From positions 682,001 to 746,000 of the forward strand of contig NZ_WSEL01000009.1 in the NCBI RefSeq assembly GCF_009758015.1: a stretch of DNA of 64,000 nucleotides, in the 5' to 3' direction. The position numbers were made by a program, and so were the translations under genes. The stretch is from Ramlibacter pinisoli. Lineage in GTDB: Bacteria; Pseudomonadota; Gammaproteobacteria; Burkholderiales; Burkholderiaceae_C. Under the pieces are notes generated by a model that was not told where the DNA came from, ran no database searches, and saw nothing but the letters and a program-made list of their open reading frames with translations. Below, piece by piece: positions 1 to 8,946 of this stretch. Positions within the stretch are counted from its first letter, which is position 1. Each line of letters starts with the position of its first letter.

Positions 1-726
1 GGCGGCACGACCTGGGTCGTGGGCACCTCGGCCGGCGCCGCCCTGACCAAGCCGTGGCGCTCGGTCGACAGCTCGCCCGACGGCCTGAACCTGGTCGCCG
101 TGTCGCAGGCGGTCACCGGCGCCAACGGCCAGGTCTATACCTCGGCGGACGGCGGTGCGACCTGGACCCTGCGGCCGGTGACGGTCACCACCGCCGGCGC
201 GGCCATCACCGAGAGCGGCTGGTACCGCACCCGCATGTCGCGCGTCGGCAATGTGATCGCGATCGCGGCCAACAGCACCTTCGCGGGCGGCAGCGGCGCC
301 AGCACGATGTACATCTCGAGGGACCTCGGCGCGACCTGGACGGCTTCCGGCGCCACGGGTGGCGACTTCACCGGCATCGCGATGGACGAGACGGGCACCG
401 TGATCGGCGCCACCAGTTCCAACGGCACCGCCGGCAGCGTGCAGTTGTCGACGGATGGCGGCACGACCTTCCAGCCGCTGACGGTGCCTGGCGCAACCAA
501 CTTCCGGCAGATCGCCATGGACCGCTTCGGTGCGGCGATGGCGGTGGTGACCGGCACGTTCACGACCACCAGCGGTCAGCTGTTCACGTCGATCGGCAAC
601 CGCACGACGACAGGCACTACCGGCGCGCTCGCAGGCGGTGACACCGGCGAGTCGCTGCAGCTGCGCCACGAGGGCAACGGCGTGTTCAGCGTCACCGGGT
701 CCACGGGCTCGTTCACCCCGCGCTGA
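1..726 (+). CDS. BNR/sialidase-like repeat protein, 5' truncated
   Basis: The open frame runs in from the left edge (first codons GGC GGC ACG ACC TGG), so the true start lies outside the window. The visible 241 residues hold repeated S-x-DGG-x-TW motifs (for example SADGGATWT and STDGGTTF), typical of Asp-box/BNR beta-propeller blades found in secreted or surface proteins. The C-terminal tail from GNRTTTGT onward matches in pattern the tail of the next gene (GNRTAGGT), so the two are tandem paralogues. No catalytic sialidase residues can be claimed. The ligand and role are unknown. A strong intrinsic terminator follows, so this gene ends its own transcript. Confidence 0.8.
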   Translation, partial: GGTTWVVGTSAGAALTKPWRSVDSSPDGLNLVAVSQAVTGANGQVYTSADGGATWTLRPVTVTTAGAAITESGWYRTRMSRVGNVIAIAANSTFAGGSGASTMYISRDLGATWTASGATGGDFTGIAMDETGTVIGATSSNGTAGSVQLSTDGGTTFQPLTVPGATNFRQIAMDRFGAAMAVVTGTFTTTSGQLFTSIGNRTTTGTTGALAGGDTGESLQLRHEGNGVFSVTGSTGSFTPR

Positions 727-775
727 GCGGGAGCCAGCCACACACAAAGCTGTCACCCTTCAGGGAGGGCGACGA

Positions 776-807
776 AAGCCGGGCCGCAAGGCCCGGCTTT
801 TTTCTTT
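776..807 (+). terminator. Rho-independent terminator
   Basis: A perfect 10-bp stem AAGCCGGGCC / GGCCCGGCTT with a GCAA tetraloop is followed directly by TTTTCTTTT. It lies 50 bp after the stop of the first BNR gene and is the clearest intrinsic terminator in the window. Confidence 0.92.
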
Positions 808-1008
808 TGGCTTGGCCGGCCTCGATCCGCCGGTTCCGCTCCATCCCTCTCCGGCCCTGCCCTTCCATGGCCCGTTCGGGCTCGGCGTGCGCCCGACAGC
901 AGCATCCCGGCCGGTCCTACGGGCAATGGCTGAGATGGACCACGCCTGCTGGCTCTGCCGCTGCGGACACTGCGACCCACACACGCAACACAGGGAGTGG
1001 TTCGACAG

Positions 1009-2562
1009 ATGGACGAGAAGAACGAGCAACCGATCGGGCGGCGCTGCGGCGCCCTGGCGCTGTCGGCGCTGGCGGCCCTTTGCCTGGCCGCGTGCGGCGG
1101 CGGAGGCGGTGCCGACGCATCCGCGGCGAACGGCGCCGGACAGCTGGCCGCCAACGGCCCGGTTGCGCCCGCTGCGCCTGCGCCCGAACCCGAGACCATC
1201 CCCGCGCCGGCGCCGGCGCCGAACGCAGGATCTGAACCGGCACCGGCACCGGCACCGTCTCCCGCTCCCGCTCCGAGTCCTGCGCCCGCACCCAGTCCGG
1301 CGCCGGCCTCCCTGCAGGCCGCGCCGAATGGCAGCTACACGGTCACCTCCGACGGCAGCACGGCCGTCGTGGTCACGCTGCCGCGCGCCGAGGACCTGCG
1401 CGCCGGCGATCGGGTCCGCGTCGCGGGCACGGGCACCGCGCCCTGGCGCCTGGCCCAGAACGCGCTGCAGTACGTGGACACCGCCGGCCTGCCGGGCAAC
1501 AGCGTGCCGGGCGCGGCCTGGACCGCACGCGTGCCCGACCCGGCGTCGCCCGACCTGCCGTGGGCCGGCACGGCGATGTCCGCCAGCGGCAACCGCATCG
1601 CCGCAATCGCCAATCCCGGCGGCGTCTACCTGTCGGGCGACGGCGGGGCCAGCTGGACCCGCACGACGCTGCCGTCGACCAGCTGGACCCAGGTGCTCAT
1701 GTCCGCAGACGGCAGCCGCCTGGCTGCGGTGGGCGCCGGCACCCTGCACGTCTCGTCGGACTTCGGCGCCACCTGGTCCGCCCGCAGCGCCACGGTCGCC
1801 TGGGCCGCAGTCCACATGAGCGACGACGGCCAGCGCATCGTGGGCGTGGGCGGCGGCGCCGTGCACGTCTCCACCGATGCCGGCCTCACCTTCACGCCCG
1901 TCGCCGGCACGGCCGGCACCGACTGGCGCGCCATCGCGGGCTCCAGTGACGGCCTGCGGCTGGTGGCCAGCGCCTCGCTCTACACCGGCGACCCGGCACG
2001 TCAGGGCGTGTACGTCTCCAGCGACGGTGGCGCCACCTGGACGCGCCGCCTCGGCAACGGCAACTGGACCCACGCTGCAGCCAGCGCCGACGGCCAGCGC
2101 ATGGCGGTGCTCGACAACGGTGGCAACCCGTGGGTGAGCGACGATGGCGGCGCCAGCTTCACCGCACGGTTCAGCTACAGCGGCTGGAGCGGACTGGCCA
2201 TCTCGCGCGACGGCCAGGTCGTCACGGCCCAGGAGCCACGCAACGATGCCTACGGCCACCGCGGCTACGTCTTCATCAGCACCACCGGCGGCAACGATCC
2301 CTGGGAGTGGCGCGCCGCCGACCTCAACCTGACCTGGCGCGGCATCAGCCTGTCGTCCGACGGCAACCGGTTCGCCGCCGCCGACAACGGCCTGCCCGGC
2401 TCGGCCGGGGGCAGGATCTACACGTCCTCCGGCAACCGCACGGCCGGAGGCACGGTCGGCTCGATCACGGGCGGCCAGGGGCAGATGGTGGAAGTGACCT
2501 ACCAGGGCAACGGCCGGTTCACGGTCACCGACCACGCCGGCGGGCCGTTCACGATCCGCTGA
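1009..2562 (+). CDS. BNR-repeat lipoprotein
   Basis: This is a 517-residue predicted outer-surface lipoprotein. It has a basic N-terminus, a hydrophobic stretch and a lipobox ending LCLAAC (lipidated Cys about residue 29), then a Gly/Ala segment and a Pro-Ala linker of roughly residues 50-100 made of repeated PAPAPAPS-type units. The rest is a beta-propeller-like region with repeated S.DGG.TW blades (DGGASWT, DGGATWT). I chose the ATG at 1009 over a GTG at 997 because AGGGAG at 992-997 sits 11 nt upstream of it. It is a paralogue of the preceding truncated gene, sharing the C-terminal tail pattern, and is separated from it by a terminator, so each is transcribed alone. The function is unknown; surface binding or adhesion is possible. 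Confidence 0.85.
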   Translation: MDEKNEQPIGRRCGALALSALAALCLAACGGGGGADASAANGAGQLAANGPVAPAAPAPEPETIPAPAPAPNAGSEPAPAPAPSPAPAPSPAPAPSPAPASLQAAPNGSYTVTSDGSTAVVVTLPRAEDLRAGDRVRVAGTGTAPWRLAQNALQYVDTAGLPGNSVPGAAWTARVPDPASPDLPWAGTAMSASGNRIAAIANPGGVYLSGDGGASWTRTTLPSTSWTQVLMSADGSRLAAVGAGTLHVSSDFGATWSARSATVAWAAVHMSDDGQRIVGVGGGAVHVSTDAGLTFTPVAGTAGTDWRAIAGSSDGLRLVASASLYTGDPARQGVYVSSDGGATWTRRLGNGNWTHAAASADGQRMAVLDNGGNPWVSDDGGASFTARFSYSGWSGLAISRDGQVVTAQEPRNDAYGHRGYVFISTTGGNDPWEWRAADLNLTWRGISLSSDGNRFAAADNGLPGSAGGRIYTSSGNRTAGGTVGSITGGQGQMVEVTYQGNGRFTVTDHAGGPFTIR

Positions 2563-2589
2563 CGGCCTTGCCCTCCGGGGCGGGTCGAC

Positions 2590-4617
2590 TCACTGGAAGA
2601 TCTTCACCACCGCATCGAGCACGTCGTTCACCATGCGCTCGATCGGGTCGCGCTCCTTCTCCCTGGGCTTGGGCCTGGGCCGCGGGATCGCGAATTCCGC
2701 CTGCGGATCGATCCAGCGGTTGCGCTGCGCCTGCTGGAAGAACTCGCCCACGACGGGCAGCGCGCTGCGCGCGCCCGGCCCCCAGCTGTCCGGCATGGTG
2801 ATGCGCTGGTCGTTGAAGCCGACCCAGGCACCGGCCACCAGTTGCGGGTGCGCCAGCATGAACCAGCCGTCGGCGTTGTCCTGCGAGGTGCCGGTCTTGC
2901 CGGCGACGTCCGCCGTGATGCCGTAGCGCGTGCGGATGGCGGTGCCGGTGCCCTCGTCGACCACGCCGCGCAGGGTGTTCACCAGTGTCAGCGCGGCCGG
3001 ACGAGGCAGTGCCTGTTCGCTGCGCGACGGCACGAACCCGGCCAGCACCTTGCCCGACTTGTCCTCGATGCGCAGCACCAGCATGGGCTCGGTCCAGATG
3101 CCGTTGTTGGCGATCGCGCCGTAGCCCGCCACCATCTCGCGCAGCGTGACCGGGCTGGTGCCCAGCGCCAGCGCCGGCACCTCGTCGAGCCGGCTCTCGC
3201 GCACGCCCATCGCCTGCGCCAGGCGCGCGACGCGCCCAGGCCCGACCTTGTCCATGAGCTGGGCCGTGATGCTGTTGCGCGACTGCACCAGCCCGTCGCG
3301 CAAGGTCATGGGCTTGCCGGTGGGCGGCGTCACGTCCTTGGGGCTCCAGACCTCCCCGGCCTTGCCGCGCAACTGGACCGGCTGGTCGACGAAGGTGTCA
3401 GTGGGCCGATAGCCGTCGGCGAAGGCGGCCCCGTAGACGAAGGGCTTGAAGGTCGAACCCGGCTGGCGCCGGGCCTGGCTCACGTGGTCGAACTGGTCGA
3501 CCTCGAAATCGCTGCTGCCCACCCAGGCCAGCACGTGGCCGTTGCGCGGGTCCATGGCCAGGAAGCCCGCCTGCAGCAGCGCGCGTTCCTGGTCCCTGGA
3601 GCGCCGGCGGTCGGCCAGCGGCTGCAGTTGCGCCAGCTGGTGCGCGACGGCCTGGTTGGCGGCCTTCTGCAGCCGGGTGTTGATGGTGCTGCGCACCACC
3701 AGGCCGTCGCCGTGGATGTCGAAGCCGTTGCGGTCGGCCCAGGCGATCAGCCACTTGCGCAGGTACTGGGCCACGTGCGGGGCCGGCCCCAGCGGCGCGT
3801 CCTGGCGTTCGAAGTCCAGCCGCAGCGGCCGCTGTGCCAGCAGCCGGGCCCGCTCGGGCTCCAGCACGCCGCGGCGCGCCATCTGGGACAGCACGACGTT
3901 GCGGCGGTCTCGCGCGCGCTCGGGGTTGAGCACCGGGTTGTAGTAGCTCGTGCCCTTGAGCATGCCGATCAGGGTGGCCGCCTCGAGCACGTCGAGCTGG
4001 CTGGCCGGCTTGTCGAAGTAGGTGCGCGCGGCCATCTCGATGCCGAACGCGTTGTAGAGGAAGGGCACCGTGTTCAGGTAGGTCTCGAGGATCTCCTGCT
4101 TGCTGTAGACCGCCTCGATCTTCAGCGCGGTGATCGCCTCCTTGACCTTGCGGTGCAGCGTCGGTGCCCGGCCGATCTCGTCGGGGTACAGGTTGCGCGC
4201 GAGCTGCTGCGTGATGGTCGAGCCGCCCTGGCGCTCGCCGCGCAGCGTGTGCCAGGCCGACGACGCCGTGCGATACAGGTCGATGCCGTGGTGCTCCCAG
4301 AACCGGTGGTCCTCGGTGGCGATCAGTGCCTGCACGACCGGCTTCGAGACCTGCGCCAGCGGCACCCACTGCCGGTGGACGCGCTGGTAGGTCGCCAGCA
4401 CGATGTTGTCGGCCGACACGACGACGGCCGGCGCGTCGACCTTGGCCTTGCGCAGGTTCGAGATGCCGGGCGTGAATGGCACCAGGACCAGCACGTACAG
4501 CAGCGCCGCGGCCGGCAGCAGCGCGGCGGTTCGCCAGGGGTGGCGACGCAGCGCGCCCCACCAGCGCGCCGCGCGCGCGCCCACACCGTCGATCACTTCA
4601 CGCACCCTCGTTCGCAT
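2590..4617 (-). CDS. Class A penicillin-binding protein (bifunctional transglycosylase/transpeptidase)
   Basis: This enzyme polymerises and cross-links peptidoglycan at the outer face of the inner membrane. The 675-residue product has one N-terminal membrane anchor (about residues 31-48). A GT51 glycosyltransferase domain follows, with the signature EDHRFWEHHG (catalytic Glu about 102) and GGSTITQQLARN. The C-terminal transpeptidase domain has STFKP (Ser about 388), SRN and KTGT (about 574). It is shorter than typical PBP1a, with little room for an OB insert, and the C-terminus is Pro/Arg/Lys-rich. AGGCAGG precedes the ATG. It is transcribed alone, divergent from the methyltransferase gene. 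PBP1a and PbpC-like subfamilies cannot be separated by eye, so no symbol is given. Confidence 0.93.
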   Translation of the reverse strand: MRTRVREVIDGVGARAARWWGALRRHPWRTAALLPAAALLYVLVLVPFTPGISNLRKAKVDAPAVVVSADNIVLATYQRVHRQWVPLAQVSKPVVQALIATEDHRFWEHHGIDLYRTASSAWHTLRGERQGGSTITQQLARNLYPDEIGRAPTLHRKVKEAITALKIEAVYSKQEILETYLNTVPFLYNAFGIEMAARTYFDKPASQLDVLEAATLIGMLKGTSYYNPVLNPERARDRRNVVLSQMARRGVLEPERARLLAQRPLRLDFERQDAPLGPAPHVAQYLRKWLIAWADRNGFDIHGDGLVVRSTINTRLQKAANQAVAHQLAQLQPLADRRRSRDQERALLQAGFLAMDPRNGHVLAWVGSSDFEVDQFDHVSQARRQPGSTFKPFVYGAAFADGYRPTDTFVDQPVQLRGKAGEVWSPKDVTPPTGKPMTLRDGLVQSRNSITAQLMDKVGPGRVARLAQAMGVRESRLDEVPALALGTSPVTLREMVAGYGAIANNGIWTEPMLVLRIEDKSGKVLAGFVPSRSEQALPRPAALTLVNTLRGVVDEGTGTAIRTRYGITADVAGKTGTSQDNADGWFMLAHPQLVAGAWVGFNDQRITMPDSWGPGARSALPVVGEFFQQAQRNRWIDPQAEFAIPRPRPKPREKERDPIERMVNDVLDAVVKIFQ

Positions 4618-4797
4618 CCTGCCTGCCTTGCCCTCGCTGAGGACGGTCCTGCATCCACTGTAGGGACTGCCTGCGTTTCACTGTGTTTCCTCCCGCCCCT
4701 GAACGCGACGGTGATCGCTGTCGGCCCTGTCCGACAAGGTGATGCGCCACCCACCTCCAGAATCGGGACGCCCGCAGCCAACAAAACCACAACCCTC

Positions 4798-5454
4798 ATG
4801 GCCATTCCATCCCAACGCCCGGTCCGCGATGCCGGGCCGGCCACCTTGTCGGCCGCGCCCGCCACCACGGCTCCGCAGCGCGACAACCTCGAATTCCTGC
4901 GTGGCTTCCTGCGCAACCCCGCCCAGGTCGGTTCCGTGATCCCGAGTTCGCACCGGCTCGAGCAGCGCCTGGTGCGCAGCGCGAAAGTGGCGAGCGCGCG
5001 CACCGTGGTCGAGCTGGGCCCGGGCACCGGCGGGACCACTGCCGCCCTGCTGCAGGCGATGCCGGCGGGCGCACGGCTGCTGGCGATCGAACTCGACCCC
5101 ACGTTCCACCAGCACCTCATGCAGATGCTGCACGACCCGCGCCTGTTCCTCGAGGTCGGGAGCGCCGAGCGGCTGGCCGAGTTCGTCGCGGCCCGGCGGT
5201 TGCCCGCGCCGGACGCCATCGTCTCGGGCATCCCGTTCTCCACCATGCCGGCGGACGTTGCCGATGCCATCGCGCGCTCGGTCGCCGCCACCCTGCGGCC
5301 GGGCGGCCGCTTCGTCGCCTACCAGGTCCGGGCTCACGTGGCTGCGTACACCACGCCGCACCTGGGCGTGCCGGACAGGCAATGGGAGCTGGTGAACATT
5401 CCGCCGGTGCGGGTGTTCACGTGGACGAAGGCGGATTCTTCTTCGGCATCCTGA
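4798..5454 (+). CDS. Phospholipid N-methyltransferase-like SAM-dependent methyltransferase
   Basis: The 218-residue product has the class I SAM-binding motif VELGPGTGGTT (about residues 73-83). It is preceded by a FLRGFLRNPAQVGSVIPSS segment, which is characteristic of the PmtA-type phosphatidylethanolamine N-methyltransferase family. Such enzymes methylate phosphatidylethanolamine towards phosphatidylcholine at the cytoplasmic membrane. The open frame extends far upstream antisense to the penicillin-binding protein gene. The ATG at 4798 is chosen because the homologous part begins just after it and the upstream extension is compositional. Its last 38 bp overlap the convergent DUF2889 gene. 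Confidence 0.78.
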   Translation: MAIPSQRPVRDAGPATLSAAPATTAPQRDNLEFLRGFLRNPAQVGSVIPSSHRLEQRLVRSAKVASARTVVELGPGTGGTTAALLQAMPAGARLLAIELDPTFHQHLMQMLHDPRLFLEVGSAERLAEFVAARRLPAPDAIVSGIPFSTMPADVADAIARSVAATLRPGGRFVAYQVRAHVAAYTTPHLGVPDRQWELVNIPPVRVFTWTKADSSSAS

Positions 5455-6019
5455 CCCGCTGCCAGCCCACGAACTGCGGGTAGTGCCGGGCCACCACCGC
5501 GCCGTCGGTGTCCCAGGCAATGCAGCGCCCCAGGTGGTAGGGCGGCTCCCTGGCCTCGCCCGGCCTGATGCCCGCCAGCCGGCGCTCGCGCTCGCGCCAG
5601 GGAAAGACAGCCTGGTAGGCCGCGGTGGCCATGTTGAACAGCAGTTCACGCAGGTGCGTACAGCCGCGCACGCCGCCCAGCGCCTTCTCGATCGCCTGCC
5701 GCCAGCCCGGGCCCAGGGTGGCGCCCACCATCTGCTGCATCGGGTCGTTGCCCTGCTGGCACTCGCCGAACGGGGCGTGGTCCATCGCGGTGGCGATGGC
5801 ACGGATGGTCATGCTCTCGTCGATGGTGAGCCGGATCAGCATGTGGTGAATGGGCTCGCCCGCCGGCTTCTCGCTGCCGTCGGACCGGGTGAAGCCATAC
5901 GTCTTGGTATCGGCGAGCTCGGCCTCGATGTCCCAGAGGCCGTCCTCGCGCAGGTAACCGCGGTAGGTGACGGCACGCGTGTGAAGGTACCGGCGCGGCG
6001 CCGGCTCGGGCAAGGGCAT
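5417..6019 (-). CDS. DUF2889 domain protein
   Basis: This is a 200-residue protein with the DUF2889 pattern: an N-terminal RRYLHTRAVTYRGYLREDG segment, a central RLTIDESMTIRAIATAMDH block and a conserved GCTHLRELL motif. Its biochemical function is unknown; the family is common in proteobacteria. It starts 10 bp after the stop of the upstream XRE-type regulator gene, so the two form an operon. Its 3' end overlaps the convergent methyltransferase gene by 38 bp. Confidence 0.8.
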   Translation of the reverse strand: MPLPEPAPRRYLHTRAVTYRGYLREDGLWDIEAELADTKTYGFTRSDGSEKPAGEPIHHMLIRLTIDESMTIRAIATAMDHAPFGECQQGNDPMQQMVGATLGPGWRQAIEKALGGVRGCTHLRELLFNMATAAYQAVFPWRERERRLAGIRPGEAREPPYHLGRCIAWDTDGAVVARHYPQFVGWQRVRMPKKNPPSST

Positions 6020-6029
6020 GGCGTGCGCC

Positions 6030-6467
6030 TCAGGCCGCCAGGCGGGCCATGGCCTCGCGCTTGCCCATCTTGCGCAGCTGGGCGATGGCCTCGAGCTGGC
6101 GCGCGCGCGGACGCGTCTTGCCGCTCTCCCACTTGTAGACCGACAGCGCCGACACGCCCAGGATGTGCGCGACCGACGCGGCCGACAGCCCCAGCCGCTT
6201 GCGCTGCGCGGCCAGGCCCTTGGCCGAAAAGCGCAGCGACGGGCCGCTGTCCTCGTCGTCGTCGTCGGCGGGGGCCGCCTGCGCCTTGCCGCTGCTCCTG
6301 GCCAGCCGCTTGACCTGTGCCTCCAGCGCCTGAAGGCGGCGGCGCAACTCCGCGATCTGGCTGCGGTACTGCGTGACGGATTTCTTCAGCTGCTGCGTCT
6401 CGGACCGCAATTCCTTGCGGGCCACTCGTGACATTTCGTTCTTCAGCACGGCGCCGATATTGGGCAT
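6030..6467 (-). CDS. XRE-family helix-turn-helix protein with N-terminal coiled coil
   Basis: This is a 145-residue putative DNA-binding protein. Residues about 10-65 are rich in Lys, Arg, Glu and Leu heptads (LRSETQQLKKSV, IAELRRRLQALEAQV), predicted to form a coiled coil. An acidic DDDDED linker leads to a C-terminal XRE-like HTH (KRLGLSAASVAHILGVSALS then VYKWESGKTRPR). The ATG at 6467 is preferred over the GTG at 6491 because GAGGGA lies about 10 nt upstream of it. It is co-transcribed with the DUF2889 gene downstream. No target operator was identified. Confidence 0.78.
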   Translation of the reverse strand: MPNIGAVLKNEMSRVARKELRSETQQLKKSVTQYRSQIAELRRRLQALEAQVKRLARSSGKAQAAPADDDDEDSGPSLRFSAKGLAAQRKRLGLSAASVAHILGVSALSVYKWESGKTRPRARQLEAIAQLRKMGKREAMARLAA

Positions 6468-6642
6468 GGTGTTTCTATCCCTCGTTGGCACGGCAGCGGC
6501 CCGATTCGGCGGCGGGCATCGTCTGCAAGGTCGGGCTGTCTCCCTTCCCGCATCTTAGCCGCAGCACGGTCGCGCCACTTTGCAACGACCGGCCCGCGCG
6601 GCCACGCGCCTCGATACCGGGCTGCGAACAGTCAGGCCCCGG

Positions 6643-7254
6643 TCAGCGGCGGCGCCGGCGCGCCAGCAGGACCCAGCCGACCGCCACCAGCACGAGCACC
6701 GCCACGGCCGGCAGCAGCACGGACTGCCAGCGCTCCAGGTGCCCGACCACGGCCTGCCACTGCCCGCCCAGGGCCCGCACGGTCCACACCAGCAAGGGGA
6801 TCTCGACGGCACCCGCCAGGCCGTCGTACAGCCACAGGTCGCGATGGCGCAGCTTCAGCGAACCGGCCGCGAACAGCACGGCGCTCCTCAGGCCGGGCAG
6901 GAAGCGCACCAGGGCCAGCGCGGCCGGCCCCCAGCGCCGCACCCGAGCCTGCATCGCTTCCAGGCGGCCGGGCGGCAACGCGCGGGCGGCCAGCCGGTGG
7001 CGAAGCAGGCGCGCGCCGAAGCGATGGCCCCAGTGGAACACCAGCGTGTCGGCCAGCAGGATGCCGGTCCAGGCGACGATGGCCAGCGGGACCGGTTCCA
7101 TGATGCCGTGCAGGGTGAGCGCGGCGGCGGCCAGCAGCAGCAGGTCTTCGTTGATCGGCAGCCCGAACCCGCTGCCGGCCAGCGCCGCGAACACCAGCGC
7201 GTACGCGGGTGCGCCCTGCAGGGCCTGCAAGGACCCGAGCACCGTCTCCAGCAT
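6643..7254 (-). CDS. DedA family membrane protein
   Basis: This is a 203-residue polytopic inner-membrane protein of the DedA/SNARE-associated family, whose members act in lipid carrier flipping and membrane homeostasis. Visible features are a GSGFGLPINEDLLLLAAAAL segment with the family acidic residue, a charged amphipathic middle part, the conserved RFLPGLRSAVLFAAGSL motif (FxPG...R pattern), and a C-terminal hydrophobic helix followed by RRRRR. The open frame continues upstream without a stop. The ATG at 7254 is chosen because it begins the hydrophobic family-like region. It is divergent from the dioxygenase gene. Confidence 0.85.
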   Translation of the reverse strand: MLETVLGSLQALQGAPAYALVFAALAGSGFGLPINEDLLLLAAAALTLHGIMEPVPLAIVAWTGILLADTLVFHWGHRFGARLLRHRLAARALPPGRLEAMQARVRRWGPAALALVRFLPGLRSAVLFAAGSLKLRHRDLWLYDGLAGAVEIPLLVWTVRALGGQWQAVVGHLERWQSVLLPAVAVLVLVAVGWVLLARRRRR

Positions 7255-7386
7255 GCCTGGATTGTCGCGGGGTCCGGCCCGGCGTGGGTCGACTCGCCCG
7301 CGATCCGGAACAATGTGTCCCGATCCGGGGTCTTTCATCCGATGGCTGGCGTCCTTACAGTCATGGTTGCTCCGCCAAGGACCCTC

Positions 7387-8190
7387 ATGCCTCGCCTCCC
7401 TTCGCTCTTCGTTTCGCACGGCTCGCCCATGTTCGCGCTCGAGCCCGCCCAGGCCGGCCCCCAGCTGCGCGCCCTGGGCGCCTCGCTGCCGCGGCCGCGC
7501 GCCGTGCTCGTGCTGTCCCCGCACTGGATGACGCCCGGCGTGCGCGTCACCACCACGGCCGCGCCGGAGACCATCCACGACTTCGGCGGCTTCCCCGCCG
7601 AGCTGTACACGCTGCAGTACCCCGCCCCCGGCGCACCCGACGTGGCTGCGCGCGCACTCGAGCTGCTCAACGCCGACGGCTGGAACGCGACCGCCGACAC
7701 CGAGTGGGGCATGGACCACGGCGCCTGGGTGCCGCTGCGCCACCTGTTCCCCGATGCCGACGTGCCGGTGCTGCAGGTCTCGATGCCACGCAACCTCGAC
7801 CCCGAGGGCGCGGTCCGGCTCGGCCGCACCCTGGCGCCCCTGGCCGACGAGGGCGTGCTGCTGCTCGGCTCGGGCAGCATCACGCACAACCTGTACGAGT
7901 TCCGGCATGACGTCGGCGCGGCCGGCCCCGGCTACGCCTACGAGTTCGTCGACTGGGCGCGCCGCGCGGTGACCGGCCACGACGGCGACGCACTGGTGCA
8001 CTACCTCGAGCGGGCCCCGCACGCGCGGCGTGCCCACCCGACGTCCGAGCATTACCTGCCCCTGCCCTTCGCCTATGGCGCCAGCGCGCCCGGCGCGCCG
8101 GTGCAGGTCATCGACGGCGGCATGACCTACGGCGTCCTCGCGATGGACGCCTACCGGTTCGGCGACCTGGCGCAGGCCTCCCATGCCTGA
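7387..8190 (+). CDS. ygiD: LigB-type extradiol dioxygenase, 4,5-DOPA dioxygenase-like
   Basis: This is a 267-residue non-haem metal enzyme of the class III extradiol (LigB/YgiD) family, which cleaves catechol rings such as DOPA. Diagnostic segments are LFVSHGSPMFAL (metal-binding His), VLSPHWMTPG, EWGMDHGAWVPLRHLFP and GSGSITHNLYEF. The start at 7387 has AAGGA 5 nt upstream. The last 8 bp overlap the esterase gene (ATGCCTGA), so the two are translationally coupled. The true substrate is not evident, since YgiD homologues are often annotated only by similarity. Confidence 0.85.
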   Translation: MPRLPSLFVSHGSPMFALEPAQAGPQLRALGASLPRPRAVLVLSPHWMTPGVRVTTTAAPETIHDFGGFPAELYTLQYPAPGAPDVAARALELLNADGWNATADTEWGMDHGAWVPLRHLFPDADVPVLQVSMPRNLDPEGAVRLGRTLAPLADEGVLLLGSGSITHNLYEFRHDVGAAGPGYAYEFVDWARRAVTGHDGDALVHYLERAPHARRAHPTSEHYLPLPFAYGASAPGAPVQVIDGGMTYGVLAMDAYRFGDLAQASHA

Positions 8191-8827
8191 GGCGCTGGTG
8201 CTCCACCGCCCGCCGGGCGGCAAGGTGAAGCAGCTCGTGCTGCTGTTCCATGGCGTCGGTTCCGCGCCGCCGTCGATGGCGCCGCTGGGCCGCCGGCTCG
8301 CGGCGGCCTTCCCCGATGCGCTCGTCGTCGCCGTGCCGGGCGCGCACGCGTCCGACCTGGGCCAGGGCCTGCAATGGTTCTCGGTGCGCGGTGTCACCGA
8401 AGCCAACCGCGGCGAACGCGTGGTGCAGGCCATGCCGCTGTTCGTGGCGGCCGTGCGCGAGCAGCAGGCGGCCGCGGGCGTCGGTGCCGACGAGACCGTG
8501 CTGGTCGGCTTCTCGCAGGGCGCGATCATGGCGCTGGAGTCCGCGGCGCGCGGACACCGGCTCGCACGCCGCATCGTCTCGATCGCGGGCCGCTTCGCCG
8601 ATCGGCCCGCCGCCGTTCCCGAGAGAGTTGCTTTCCACCTGCTGCATGGCGCCGACGATCCCGTCATTGCGTACCGCGACGGCGAACGGGCGGAGCAGGC
8701 CCTGGTCGAACTCGGCGCCGCCGCCACCATCGACGTGCTGCCCGCCACGGGCCACACGGTCAGCGTGGCCATGGAACACCTGGTCGTGCGGCGCCTGCAG
8801 AGCGACACGCCTTCGGCCGCGCACTAG
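8183..8827 (+). CDS. Phospholipase/carboxylesterase-family alpha/beta hydrolase, YpfH-like
   Basis: This is a 214-residue single-domain cytosolic serine hydrolase. The nucleophile elbow is GFSQG (Ser about 111), the acid is in HGADDPVI (about 157) and the His is in ATGHTVS (about 190). FHGVGS near the N-terminus supplies the oxyanion-hole region. This layout fits the carboxylesterase/YpfH family acting on small esters. It overlaps the dioxygenase gene by 8 bp and shares its transcript. No signal peptide is seen. Confidence 0.85.
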   Translation: MPEALVLHRPPGGKVKQLVLLFHGVGSAPPSMAPLGRRLAAAFPDALVVAVPGAHASDLGQGLQWFSVRGVTEANRGERVVQAMPLFVAAVREQQAAAGVGADETVLVGFSQGAIMALESAARGHRLARRIVSIAGRFADRPAAVPERVAFHLLHGADDPVIAYRDGERAEQALVELGAAATIDVLPATGHTVSVAMEHLVVRRLQSDTPSAAH

Positions 8828-8946
8828 GCCGGAACCGGCTCGCCGCCTGCAACGCCATGGCCCACCCGGGCCATCGGCGCCCCATGGGCCTCGGCGTCCA
8901 GCCTACGCTGTGGGTCCCACCACCGAGCGGCAGCAAGACACAGTCC

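Noticed and set aside
1195..1320. CCGGCGCCGGCG/CCCGCTCC repeats as a tandem repeat or CRISPR-like array
   Set aside because: They encode the Pro-Ala linker of the BNR lipoprotein and have no spacer structure.
2842..4797. Upstream extension of the phospholipid methyltransferase frame, antisense to the penicillin-binding protein gene
   Set aside because: The family-like sequence begins only after the ATG at 4798. The extension lies opposite a well-supported gene and has shadow-like composition.
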